NCBI GenBank assembly: GCA_039602395.1
Contig: JBCNJP010000003.1
Location: 29,632,363 to 29,696,362, forward strand
DNA from: Deinandra increscens subsp. villosa
Lineage: Eukaryota; Streptophyta; Magnoliopsida; Asterales; Asteraceae
Direction of reading: 5' to 3'
DNA length: 64,000 nt
Part shown: positions 22,661-33,404 of the stretch, in pieces
Numbering within the stretch: the first letter of the stretch is position 1
Layout: every line of letters starts with the position of its first letter
The notes under the pieces: model-generated
Database searches by the model: none
What the model was told of the DNA's origin: nothing
The model's input: only the letters and a program-made list of their open reading frames with translations
Position numbers and translations under genes: made by a program

Positions 22661-22964
22661 TGGCGTATGAAGCTCTTTTTGAAAAAAATATATATAAAAA
22701 ATGAATGATGTTCATAAAAGTTGTGACATTAAAAATCAAAAAGCAAGGGGAAGAAATGTAAAGATGAAGAAAAAGTTGACCCCTCAAAAAATAGTGTGCT
22801 TTTCAATTTTTAATTGTTTGTGTTTTGTTTCTGAGAAGTGAAATATGGTCGGATTGGAGATGACTGACACGTGTAAAGCGGAAGTGAAAAGCAAACTCCA
22901 CGGTGATATGCTCGGTAGGCTCGACCTAATCTTATGACCACCAATGTAAGTGCAATGAACTTAA

Positions 22965-22993
22965 AATATATATATATATATATATATATATGT
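22965..22993. repeat. (AT)n microsatellite in E2
   Basis: An AT dinucleotide run. The equivalent site in the reverse copy (36178-36240) is a longer (AC)n(AT)n array, so the site is unstable. Confidence 0.9.
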
Positions 22994-23724
22994 TTAGTTT
23001 CCCATCTCAGTTTGCATGGTTTAAAAAACTGAGTCCCAGCAAAAACGGGTTGAGAGTGGTAATTATGCCTAGTATTCACTCTCTCACACGTCATGTTTAT
23101 GCTGTTATGACTACACCACATAATAAGAAGAAATGAAAAAGAAATGAAAAAGAAATGAAAAAGAAAAAGAAAATGAAAAATAATCATTCAGTTTGGTCTT
23201 CTTTGCGTGCTTATGCGGCCGACCTGATCACCAACTGATGATTAATGAAATAAGCGGTAGTCATAACGGTGTTGCACGGTTCCTCAAGTTGGGGGTTTGT
23301 GAATACTCAATAAACTCTGAGGTTGGGTAGGTTTTGCTATGTACAATTGGGTGTGGGGGTGATTAAACATGCTGGTAATTAGTAATCTTTTAAGCATGAT
23401 GCATTTGGTTAGGTTTAAACGGGTCTGAGTTTAAAACGGACAAACATTCAGGCAATCGCCTGGACTAGTCGAGTAACTGAAGCTGAAAAGGGTTCCTCAG
23501 TCAGATTCATACGGTCTGATATCTTTTAAACTTTCTCATGTTTGATATTGGTAAGTATTTGTTTATTTTTATCTTTCATGTGTGAGTCTTTAAGTTCTTT
23601 TTGGTTGTGTTTACGTCTTGGCCAGGTTAATTTGAGAAGTCAAAATGTATTTTCATGGGTTTTGATGCATGACAGTAAGCCCCCTGCAGATCTTGATAAA
23701 TGTTTAGGGGAAGGAGAGGGGATA

Positions 23725-24000
23725 ATAAGTATTATCTGAAGGGAACTCGAGGATGATACTTATTATCTAATGAAAAGACTTCCATAATACATAGTATCTG
23801 AAGGGGAAACTCCAAAGATAATACTAAATTATCACTGCAAAGTCCTTAGTCAGGGGGAAGTTATCAGCTAAGGGGAAGTCTTTAGTGGTCTTGGGTTCAG
23901 CGGGAGTTAATTATTATCAACTGAACAATAGATAATTAACTATGGGCTTTTGGTTAATAGTATATCATCATCAACTGAACAGATGATAATTGGGTTTTTA
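23725..24000 (+). repeat. Hairpin-rich end of E2, plus copy
   Basis: Short palindromes GATAATAAGTATTATC and GATACTTATTATC flank a GAAGGGAACTCGA linker. A second degenerate module (AATACATAGTATC ... AAATTATC) and TTATCAACTGAACAGATGATAA stem-like words follow. AGGGGAAG words are near 23692 and 23866. The same modules are at 37740-37960 and 35388-35450 in reverse. Confidence 0.65.
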
Positions 24001-24500
24001 NNNNNNNNNNNNNNNNNNNNNNNNNNNNNNNNNNNNNNNNNNNNNNNNNNNNNNNNNNNNNNNNNNNNNNNNNNNNNNNNNNNNNNNNNNNNNNNNNNNN
24101 NNNNNNNNNNNNNNNNNNNNNNNNNNNNNNNNNNNNNNNNNNNNNNNNNNNNNNNNNNNNNNNNNNNNNNNNNNNNNNNNNNNNNNNNNNNNNNNNNNNN
24201 NNNNNNNNNNNNNNNNNNNNNNNNNNNNNNNNNNNNNNNNNNNNNNNNNNNNNNNNNNNNNNNNNNNNNNNNNNNNNNNNNNNNNNNNNNNNNNNNNNNN
24301 NNNNNNNNNNNNNNNNNNNNNNNNNNNNNNNNNNNNNNNNNNNNNNNNNNNNNNNNNNNNNNNNNNNNNNNNNNNNNNNNNNNNNNNNNNNNNNNNNNNN
24401 NNNNNNNNNNNNNNNNNNNNNNNNNNNNNNNNNNNNNNNNNNNNNNNNNNNNNNNNNNNNNNNNNNNNNNNNNNNNNNNNNNNNNNNNNNNNNNNNNNNN
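24001..24500. other. Assembly gap (500 N)
   Basis: Exactly 500 undetermined bases, probably a fixed-size scaffold gap. The right part of E2 and the left part of an E3 LTR abut it. Confidence 0.99.
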
Positions 24501-24751
24501 ACAAATATGCTTTGTATTGACCACAGAGAACCACAGAGTACACTCAGAGAATATGACACGGAAAAACTCCTGAATTCTATACAAGACGATGTATTTATAC
24601 TAGCTAAATCACGACCGACTGAACCTGAGGTTCGGCCACATGTTCGGACCTGTCCGAACTCCAGGTTCGGAGGGAGTTCGAACCTCAACTACTTTGTATG
24701 TTTTATCTTGTATTTGATACTTCACATGACGATCAGGACCATGTATCAACG
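24501..24751 (-). repeat. Partial E3 LTR in reverse orientation
   Basis: The reverse complement begins at the TTGATACATGG edge and matches the E3 LTR at 29764 onward (GTCCTGATCGTCATGTGAAG, several GTTCGGAC words, a TAGTATAAATACA TATA-like region, CTCTGTGGTTCTCT). It ends in the gap. Its orientation is opposite to the gag that follows, which is abnormal for one element. Confidence 0.8.
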
Positions 24752-25036
24752 CTGAGGTTCGGACAACTTCGGAGTAACCGCTCCGAACTCGAGGTTCGGA
24801 CGGAGTTCGGCGTTAGTCTTGTTCGGTGAGAGTTCGGTAAGGTTCAGTGGAAGTTCGGTCCGAGTTCGGACAGAGTTCGGTCATCATTCGGTGCTAGTTC
24901 GGTCTTGGTTCTGTTTGTTCTTCCGAAGGTCCAATTCGAAGGAAGTTCGGCGAAGCTTAATTTCGGACAAAGTTCAGAGATAGTTCGGAGTAGGTTCGGA
25001 CTAGGTTCGGAATGAACAGTAACCAGATTTTTCGAA
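24752..25036 (+). promoter_or_regulatory. Untranslated leader of E3 with about 20 TTCGG/CCGAA words
   Basis: GTTCGG or close variants recur every 10-20 bp up to the gag ATG. No long frame and no clear initiator-tRNA primer site. The same word occurs in the E3 LTRs. Role unknown. Confidence 0.6.
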
Positions 25037-28000
25037 ATGTCTGATTTTCAAGCGTTTGTGGCTATTCAAAATTCAGGTCAGACTACGATGCAAACGATGA
25101 TGAACTATGATAATGAAATAGGAACAAGTCAGAAAGTTCCTAAATTGCTTAAATTGGAAGAATATCATAGTTGGATTACATGGTTTGAAGCATATGTTTC
25201 TGCAAATGATATTGATATGTGGTTATCATATTCTGAGCCATATGTTTATCCTAAAGGTGAAGACAAGGAACCAATTCTTCAAAGAAAGCTTTTAGGAGAA
25301 CAAAATAAAGCGTATCAAGCTGAGAAGAAGCATATGGTACTTTAACAATGGCATTTCCTACAGATTTATTACATCAATTCTCAAGTAACTACACAGCAAA
25401 GAGTTTGTGGGATGCTTTAGAATAGCGATGTGAGGGCAATGACCAATATAAGAAAAGTCGCCAAAAGGTGTTGAAGAAGGAATTTGATAGTTTCAAGCAT
25501 TATCAAAATGAATCGATTCCAAATTTGATTGCAAGATTTGCTCATTTAATGAGAGAAATGAAGTTGGTGAATCTTACAAAAGATGAAGTTGAAAAGAAAG
25601 AAAAGATTTTGGAAGCTTTACTAGAGAAATGGGAAAATTATGTGATGATGATCAATCATGATAAAGATTTTTCAATATTGTCATTTAATGATCTGATTCA
25701 AAGAATTCAAGCAAGGGATATCGAGTTAAAGGTGAATATGTCACTACCTGAGCAAGTTCAAAATCCTGTAGTGTATTATGGTAACAATGATTCAACTCTG
25801 AATGCTGGAAAATATAATATTCTTAGTTCTGCACCCCCTACAACATTTCTGGCAGGTAAATCTGAAACTCCAAGTTATTCTTCTGCTGGTTGTACTGTTT
25901 CGATTCCTAGTTCTTTGACTCAAAGTGCATTGTCTGTTCAAACTATCAATGATTATAATGCTTTGATGTCTGCATTGGTATCTTCATATTTTGGTGTTAT
26001 CACTGGTGCTGTGAGTAATGCTGAATTAGCAAATGAAGATTATGATCACATTGATTATGATCATTTGGAAGAAATGGATCTGAACTGGCAGTATGCTATG
26101 TTGGTTCGAAGAACGAAGAAATTTTTCAACAGAACAGGTAAGAAGCGATTGAATCAAGATGGTAAAATTGGTTTGGACAAGTTGAAGGTAAAATGTTATA
26201 AGTGTTCCATTTATGGTCATTTTGCACGAGAATGTCCAAGTTCTGGGGACAATAAATTGAAAACTGGTCAACATGCACATTTAGTTTTTCATCCATCACA
26301 AGAAGCTAATAAAGTTGAGAAGAAATCTGTTACTTCTGCTAATGATTTGACAGAAACGTTTTGGCACCCAAATGAGTTTGCCTGGAGTGCAGACTCTGAT
26401 GCTAAAAAGAAAATTACTCCAATTACAATGGCTTTAACTGCTCGTCATGATGATGATGACAGTTTTCTAACTGACTCTGATTCTTATTCAAATGAATCCT
26501 TGGTACAAGAAAGTTTACCAAAAGTTGCTGATAGTTCAAAGGTTGGAGAATCTAAATGTTTTACATGTGTAAAATTACACAAGGAGATTGAATGGTTTGA
26601 ACAGTTTTCTAAAACATCAACTTAAGAAATTGTTGTGCTCAAGAAGGAGTTGGAAGATTTTCAAAAGAAGTATTATGAGTTGGTTTATGTTCATGAAAAT
26701 GCTTTGAAGGAAAAGGCTCAATTGGCTGAGGAATGTGAGAAAGCCAAAGCTGAGGCTTTAGACGTAGCTCAAGATTTTGAAAATTTATTTGAGAAGAGTT
26801 ATTCGGTTCAGCAAAAGTATGAGGAAGCTACTGCTCTTATTGCTAAAACTGTTGTTACTGTTTAAAAGCTTCAAAACAAAATTTCTATGCTTCAAGATGA
26901 GAATACTCTTTATCGTGACAAGAAGGAGGTATTGACTAAAGTTGTTGAGATCTATAAGCAAAAGAGAGAAAATGTTCTTGAAGAATTATTTGCTGAATGT
27001 GAGATCCGAAAGCTACAAACTTATGAATATGATGATCTTAATGCAAAATTCATTAAGTCACAGAAAGAAGTGTTTGAAGCACAACAAAAGATTAATGATT
27101 TGAAATTGGAAATTTTGGAGTTGAAAAGGCAAGTAAAGAACTGTAATTTGTCATCGACATTGCTAAACTACTTATACAGGCAGGATCAGAGTACGAAGAG
27201 TTCTAAGAAGGAGGATGTTCACTTGGTTCCTTAACCAGTGGATTTAATTAAAGTTACTTCTGCTCCGCTTGATTCTAAAGCTGAAGTGCACGATTATTCA
27301 AAATTTGCGACTCCACTCAAGAAGAACAAGTCTAAGAAGAAAGAGAAGTCTTTGGGTGAAGCTCCAAAATTTGTATCAAAGTCTGTTTTGTTGGAAAATG
27401 AAAATGTGTTTGATAAGGTTGCTTCGAGTTCTTCATCTGCAACCGAAGAAGAAAAAGTTTTGATTGAAAAGAACAATCTGAAGGATATTAAAGCCAAATT
27501 TACTAGCGAAGCTAAGGCAAGAGAAGCTTCGGGTTCTTTTTCAACTTCTTTAAAGAATCAAGGACTCAAACACAAAGGTTTGGGTTATGAAATAAAGGAA
27601 GAATCAGTTCAAGCAAAGAAACCAGTGAAAGCTGCAAAGGTTTCTAAAGCAAAGGTTGCAAAGAAATCATCATCTCAGAAGGAATCTTCTTATTATTCTA
27701 AAAGATCGTCATCTTCAAGGAGTCCATCTCCTAGGCATGATTCTTCTGATGGTTTCTTTGATAACTTTGATTCTGAACATTCATCTGGTTGTCAAAATTC
27801 AAAACCAGTTTTAAATGTTTTTAGAGAACGACTTTGTTATGTATGTCGTCAACCGGGACATCTAGCTGCTGATTGTCCGACGACTGCATATATCCACAAA
27901 ACTGCAAAATATGTGGATAACAAAGGTCAAATTTTTGATGAACCCTGGTTTCCAAAGATTAAATCAACCCGTAAATCATCTTGGTCTAAATCAAGTACGT

Positions 28001-28146
28001 TGGTTGAATCTGATTCAGGTTCTGATCAAACATTGAAAATTTTACAAATTTGGAAACCAAAAGTTGTTTCCACGGCCAACAAAGACTATGGGGAAGACAC
28101 CGAGCGACCCGACGCTATTGATTCGGGTCGGTCCCCAAGTGACTAA
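25037..28146 (+). pseudogene. gag: Long Sirevirus-like gag of E3, no pol
   Basis: It starts at ATG 25037 (MSDFQAFVAIQ). After one frameshift near 25340 a single phase runs to TAA 28144-28146, with stops at TAG 25423, TAA 26623, TAA 26863 and TAA 27232, each one C-to-T step from Gln. It has a UBN2-type core (LWDALE...KVLKKEFDSFKHYQNESIPNLIARFAHLM), a CCHC knuckle CYKCSIYGHFAREC at 26193-26234, a coiled-coil region (26600-27200), a K/S-rich region, and a second knuckle CYVCRQPGHLAADC at 27835-27876. The end is DEPWFPKIKS...SGRSPSD. The two knuckles and the coiled-coil link match Sirevirus gag (compare copy A). No protease, integrase or RT motif occurs before the 3' LTR, so E3 depends on other elements for movement. 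Confidence 0.85.
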
Positions 28147-29763
28147 TGTTTTATCTGGTGTCAGACAGGTATTTCAGGAAACCTTTCGGTGATTGGGAAA
28201 TTGCTGATTGTGAAATATATGTGCTAATTTAAAACTAAATTTCAAAATCATTTGGTTTTCACAAGGCTAAAACTGCAAGTATTCGTGTTGGTTGATAAAT
28301 TTCTTGTTTTTGTTTTACCTTCGTCTCATTCTGAGGGGGAGTTTGTTTTTAATAAAATTCAAAAATAGTGTGCTGTTTTTCAAATGTTAAAAATGAAAAT
28401 CTATAACTAGAGTTATAATTTTTAGGGGGAGAAATTTAGAAAAGACAAAAACATTGAAAAATACAAAAAGCCAAAAACATTGAAAAATGAGAAATTGTAT
28501 CCGACATGATTGGGAAATGATGGTACATTGGCTGACATTATCTGACTCATGGATAAAGTAGATGAAAAAGCCATAAGACCATTTGATCGATGTGTAAGGT
28601 AGGCTCGGCAAATCAGAAAGTATACGAATGTGATATACACTAAATTTGATGCTTGATCTAGTGGACAACATCTTGATGCGTATTTCAAGATATATCAAGA
28701 AAAAGATATGTGAAAAATAAAATGAGAAGTCACTGTGTATACATGTGTTCATTTTGCAAAGATTTAAACTTCTTTGATTTTTTTTATTTTGTCAAACGAT
28801 CGGACTTTCTCTTCGTGTCCACAAGACCGACCTGATTGTTGTTCGTTTTACATTCTGCTTTATTTTCTTTGGTGTTTCGTATAACTCATCGGACTTTCTC
28901 TGCGTGTACGGGAGTACCGACCTGGTTGTTGTTGGGTTATACAATTTCAACTTGTTTTATTTTCTTATTTTGTTAAATCCAAGGCCTTATCTGCGTTTCA
29001 AAAGATCGACCTTAAGGTAGACGATTTAACATTCTTATTTCTTTTTGCATGGAACACAGTTGGCTATATCATGGTTACAATCATTATGTGATTAAAATCA
29101 TAAACGAAATCACATAATGTGATAAGCAAAAGCATATCTGAGTATGTCTGATAGTGTGGGGTACACTGGTCAATGCAAAACTAATCAATACCTTAACATA
29201 TCCAGATGTTATGAGTATGATTGTGCCAGAGTTTAAAGTTGGACAAATTATATCTGCAATCGGCATGGTTTATGAGCTACAATAATCGAAATTAAAGTGT
29301 AGTTCAGCATGTTATGACCAATATGATCCCAAGTTGTGATCATTCTCACAAAAGGCAAAAATAGTGTCTGATTTTGTTATACATTTACATTTCTTATCAG
29401 AAAATACCAAAAAGATTTTAGGTGTGTTTTGATATTAAGTTTCTAAAAGCCAAAATTATTTAGTTTCTGATTTGTTTTCGATTGATCAACACGATATACG
29501 AAATCATTTTCAAAATCAAAATATCTTGGAGTCTCGAAGAGACGTTGTGCGCCAAGATTATTTATGTTGGCAGGTTTCTATGTGGGAAGAGAACATCACA
29601 ACTTCAAGTCTTCTGAAGGTTGTTGATAAAGAGAGATTACACATGATGCAATATCAAGTGTTCAAGATTGAACTCATTATCAAGATCGAGGAAGAGTTTG
29701 ATTGAAGATACAAGATACAAGTTTTAATAGAGGAAATGATACTTCACATGCCGAGGGGGAGTT
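28147..29763 (+). other. Long 3' non-coding region of E3 with repeated motifs and purine tracts
   Basis: No gene of length. It contains purine tracts at 28331 (TGAGGGGGAG), 28423 (TAGGGGGAGA) and 29752 (CGAGGGGGAG, directly before the LTR). Three copies of a CGGACTTTCTCTGCGTG...ACCGACCTG motif lie near 28797, 28884 and 28978 (the third is diverged). Blocks AAAATAGTGTGCT (28364) and GGTAGGCTCGGC (28598) are shared with E2. Multiple purine tracts near the 3' LTR are a known Sirevirus trait. Confidence 0.65.
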
Positions 29764-29799
29764 TGTTGATACATGGTCCTGATCGTCATGTGAAGTATC
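29738..29799. repeat. Inverted repeat spanning the E3 purine tract and LTR start
   Basis: GATACTTCACATG (29738-29750) is the exact reverse complement of CATGTGAAGTATC (29787-29799). The loop holds the purine tract and the first LTR bases. Confidence 0.85.
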
Positions 29800-30055
29800 G
29801 AATATAAGACGAAGACATGCAAGATTAGGTCTGGCCGAACCTTGGCCAAACCTGGAGTTCGGACAGGGCCGAACAGGTCTGAACCTGAGGTTCGGACCAG
29901 CGGGTTTCATTGTGTATAAATAGTAGTCTTTTAATAGAATTCACAAGCTTCCAAGTTATATCTTCTCTGTGTACTCTGTGGTTCTCTCAGTGGTTAATAC
30001 AAGTCATTTTTATTTACTCTTTGTGTTCTAGCTCGTATAACATTGATTTCATAAC
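29764..30055 (+). repeat. 3' LTR of E3
   Basis: Starts TGTTGATACATGG after CGAGGGGGAGTT and carries GTTCGGAC-family words and a TATA-like GTGTATAAATAG near 29912. The right end is uncertain because the other LTR copy is cut by the gap. Confidence 0.7.
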
Positions 30056-31056
30056 GATTAAGTAGACGATCCACACGCTCAAGCAATTTCATTAATACAG
30101 AAAAGATTATGATCTCCAATTTGCATTATCATTCAGATGGTGATTCATTCAAATAATGATCTGCATTTCGATATCAAGTGGTCAATTTATATTATCATTT
30201 GAATGGTGATGCATTTAAATGGTAATTTTGTGTTGTATCACTATATTTTCCTCAAATGGATTAATCAAGTATCTCTGCAAAAAAAAAAACATCTCTTATA
30301 CCACCTTAAATGGCAATGATTGAATTTGCTCTAGATTATAAAGTATCTCTAATTGCTCTTGCTAGTCAAAGACTTATACGTACTACACCTAAACAATTGT
30401 ATGTGATGCTAGCTTAGCATACTTTTGGTTTTGGTCATAGGCGTTAATTTTGGGTTTTAGCCAATTTCTAATCCAGATTATTAACAAGACCTCGCGTCCC
30501 GTAGGTGAATTGAATGTGGCTCGCTACCCATTTAGCTCACTGGTACTCGACCCGTTCTCTCAGTTAAGAAATCTGTGATCCCATTTTATTGTGTGGAATG
30601 ATGTTTTTGACTTAATGTCAAAATATAAGTTTCAACAATTTAAAAGTGAATCATGTTACCCCCACCACTTTCCTCATATTCCACCGGTCTTTTCCTTGAA
30701 GTAGGGGAGACAGTGATAAATCAAATCTACAAATCTGATGGTTACGGATAATCACAATCCACCATATCTGATGTTATTCAATCTCTCTCTTGTTGTTACG
30801 ATCTTAAGTTCATTCTTTATTATATGGAAAATGGTATTTCTCTATAGGTTACTAGCGCATTTTTAAAGTATTACAGATGTGGTGGTTTAGCTGCGGTACA
30901 CCCTATATATAAGCATCGAAGGTACTTTAGAAATGAATTAGGAATTGAACTTAGAACTTACCGTTGGTTGTTTTTTGTATCAAATTCCCTATCACCATTG
31001 GTATATTCTTTCCTCTTAGCTCGAATATCTCTTCTAATTTCGGGATGAAATTTCCT
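30056..31056. other. AT-rich DNA with no recognisable gene
   Basis: No coding frame or RNA gene seen. A fragment near 30690-30715 (TTGAAGTAGGGGAGACAGTG) resembles the purine tract and flank at 31054-31070, suggesting a duplicated or relic 3' end of the next element. Confidence 0.4.
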
Positions 31057-31070
31057 GAAGTAGGGGAGAC
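31057..31070 (+). promoter_or_regulatory. Polypurine tract of a Tekay/Del-like gypsy element
   Basis: The text ATTTCGGGATGAAATTTCC followed by TGAAGTAGGGGAGAC and TGTAACA is the classic 3' end of Tekay/Del chromoviruses, where the pol product ends shortly before the LTR. Confidence 0.8.
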
Positions 31071-32326
31071 TGTAACATCTGTGTCCGACCCATTTACAAA
31101 ATTCGACCCGGATTTGAACTTGTACGCAAATCGAGTGTTGATTTAACGATTACCGGAATAATCTCGGGATCTTTATCTCAATATATACTTTGGAATATTC
31201 TAAAATCATTTTATAACATTAAAAACCAATTTTAACATTAAAAACCAATTGGTTTAATTATAGATCAGTTTTGTTAATTAAAACACAAATAAATGAATTT
31301 ACGGGTTTTCGTGCAAATCAGGTACTAAAAGGGAGTCACGTAAAGTTCAAAAATCATATTTTTATGTTCCATAATGTTTTATAAGGTTATTATATGTTGC
31401 TCGTAAAATATTAGATGCTAACTAGTTAAAATGAGGACGAACGAATAAAAAAGGAAATAAATATATATTAAATATGTACGTATATACCTCGTTACGTGTG
31501 TCCCGAGACTTAGAGAAATTATTCTAAACTATTTTTGGGCATAAAATATTAAGTTTCTCAAAGTTTGGGGGTTATAGTCGCTCACGGAACTTCAGGGACC
31601 AAAACTATAAATCTGCCAAAGTATGGAAAAAAATTCATGGCATGCGGGCCATATGCCTTACCGACATCAACCCATGCGGCTCGCATCATAGCCCAACTGA
31701 CAGATATGTGTTTTTTGTTTGTTTTTGGCCACGTCCCTTGCCTTTCTTCGCACGAATTCGTCCTCTACGTGTTGTTTCTGCCCAAATAGTCACCATAGAC
31801 ACCTGGAGCACTTTCTTGTGAATCCATTGACTATAAATAGAGGCTTTAACACTCCGAATTCATCACAAATTCATCAAATTACCACGTCAAAAACCCTAAA
31901 ACCCTAAAACTCGTCCGGATCTTCTTCATTCAAATTCGAGCAAACCGTAAGGTCTTAAGAGCTGAATTTCTGCAGTCCCTCATCATTTGGTATGTTCTAC
32001 AATAATCTATCTAGTTAGTGATAATATTGTGTCTAAGTATGATTTCTAGAAATGTATAAAAAGTAGGGTTCTTGAGCTTGTTTTGTCAAAATCGGGTGAT
32101 CAGGTTGGAATTAGGATCTGAATTTTTGTAGGTAATCCTAAAATAATGTGTTTTAAGATAGCCCTAAGTTAATTTCAAGTTTTGAGAAGGTTTGGTATTT
32201 TATCTTAAAATCGGTCAAAATTAGGGTTTCGTAACGTTGTTCTGCCAAAATTGAGTAAACGGCGTTGAATTAAGGTTTGATATATTGAGGAATATTACTG
32301 TTGGTCCAGAAACAACAACCGTTCAC
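31071..32326 (+). repeat. 3' LTR of Tekay/Del-like Ty3/gypsy element
   Basis: Begins TGTAACATCTGTGTCC. A TATA box CTATAAATAG is at 31831-31840 with a plausible start about 30 bp later. AAACCCTAAAACCCTAAAA follows near 31890. The right part is interrupted or ended by the E2 LTR at 32327. No internal region of this element is recognised to the left except its last bases. Confidence 0.75.
31831..31840 (+). promoter_or_regulatory. TATA box in Tekay-like LTR
   Basis: CTATAAATAG in a 3' LTR, a normal place for the element promoter. Confidence 0.65.
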
Positions 32327-32753
32327 GATATCTAACTAATCTAAGCGTGCAGAAACCGTTTAGATTAGTGATTCAAGAATAGAGATGAAGAGAACACAAG
32401 AATACGATGATTAAAGCAATAAAAACTTGATCTTTGCACACAAGATGAACTTGTCGGGTACAACTCAGAAACCATAAACAAGATTCTCTCGGGTTTACGA
32501 TCGTGAACACCACTTGGCTACTCCTAGAATCGTAATCAGCAACACCAGAGCCCACCTTATGATGGTGAACTCATGGGGTTTATATACCCACCCCATGAGT
32601 TTACAATTGGGCCCTTAAACCCTAATGGTAAACCCAATCTTAAACCCCAAGCCCAATAGTAAACCCAAGTAAACTAGTCTACTCAACCAAATAAACCCTC
32701 TAAGCCTAGCCCAAACTATTTAATATTACAAGCCTCATAATCTAGCCTCAACA
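32327..32753 (-). repeat. E2 LTR, distal copy
   Basis: Starts TGTTGAGGCTAG at 32753 after the purine tract. It is homologous to 36695-37123 down to GATATC at 32327, where similarity stops. TATA-like TATATAAACC is near 32577. Confidence 0.8.
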
Positions 32754-33404
32754 ATCTTCCCCTAGGCTTGTGATATTAAATGTCTTCAATTTTTGAAATT
32801 CTTCTTCTTGACAGGCGGGCATAGATGTTGATGAAGATTCTTTCCGCAGAAATCTTCAATAGGTTTCATGACAGGGACTTGGGACTTCCTCTTGATCAGC
32901 ATCAGCTTGAACTTCTTAAAATGAACAAGTTAATGAGAAGGAGGATTCTCATCGACTTGCTTCTTTTGAAAGAACTGGTTCTTGTTGAATCTTCGGTAAC
33001 TGTCTTGAATCTCCAAAAATTAGAGGGTAAAATTTTGAAAACCTCTAACTGTGAAGAACTTGATTGTTGATCTTGGATCTTCATGATCTCTGACTTCTCT
33101 CTGTATCATTTTCTTCATCAAAGATTGACTTGAAATCTTCAGCTTCCCCTAAACATGTGAACATCTTCTTTGAAGCTCTTTGATGCTTTTGAAAACTTGT
33201 AAAGACACCAACAACTTCCCCTGAACAGTTGCTTTTCCAGATGGAAGTCTTGTCCGGCTGGTTCTTTAACTTTGAGCAGCAGCAACATCAGCAGTATCAT
33301 TTGAATCATCAACATGCTCTGACCAGACATTTGAAAAAAATACTCCACCAGACATTTGATGACTGGTCTTTGGGTTAGAAGGTCATTATCATCTGTTCAG
33401 TTGA
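32754..33404 (-). other. E2 3' segment before distal LTR
   Basis: Non-coding, with AGGGGAAG words on the minus strand near 32757, 33145 and 33220. It aligns with 37124-37740. Short frames here are not conserved between the two copies. Confidence 0.65.

Larger units (their letters stand above)
18298..22685 (-). mobile_element. R2-like (restriction-like-endonuclease) LINE inserted in E2
   Basis: On the minus strand it has a G/C-rich 5' region (22660-21700), one broken frame (21582-18373) and an A-rich 3' tail (AAAAATAAAAATAAAAAATAAAA, about 18328-18300). The uninterrupted E2 copy shows the insertion point. A short ATATAAAA word is present on both sides (near 18288 and 22690), a possible target duplication. 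No LTRs. In plants most LINEs are L1 or RTE types with an apurinic endonuclease; none is visible here. Confidence 0.85.
18115..24000 (+). mobile_element. E2 internal region (18115-18297 and 22686-24000), split by LINE, cut by gap
   Basis: The two pieces align in order with 36694-35388 on the minus strand. There the sequence is uninterrupted at the point where the LINE sits here. No coding frame of gag or pol type occurs. It contains GT and AT microsatellites, the short blocks AAAATAGTGTGCT (22788), GGTAGGCTCGACC (22914) and TTTGCGTG...CCGACCTG (23202-23226), and a hairpin-rich end (23725-24000) with AGGGGAAG words. It is lost in the assembly gap at 24001. E2 looks like a non-autonomous LTR element. 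Confidence 0.7.

Noticed and set aside
21889..22704. A 271-codon frame and several others on both strands.
   Set aside because: The region is extremely G-rich and low in stop codons in all frames. The translation is G/R/W-rich repeats without a domain. It is the LINE 5' region.
23950..24688. Long frames through the gap regions 24001-24500 and 43501-44000.
   Set aside because: They consist of undetermined bases.
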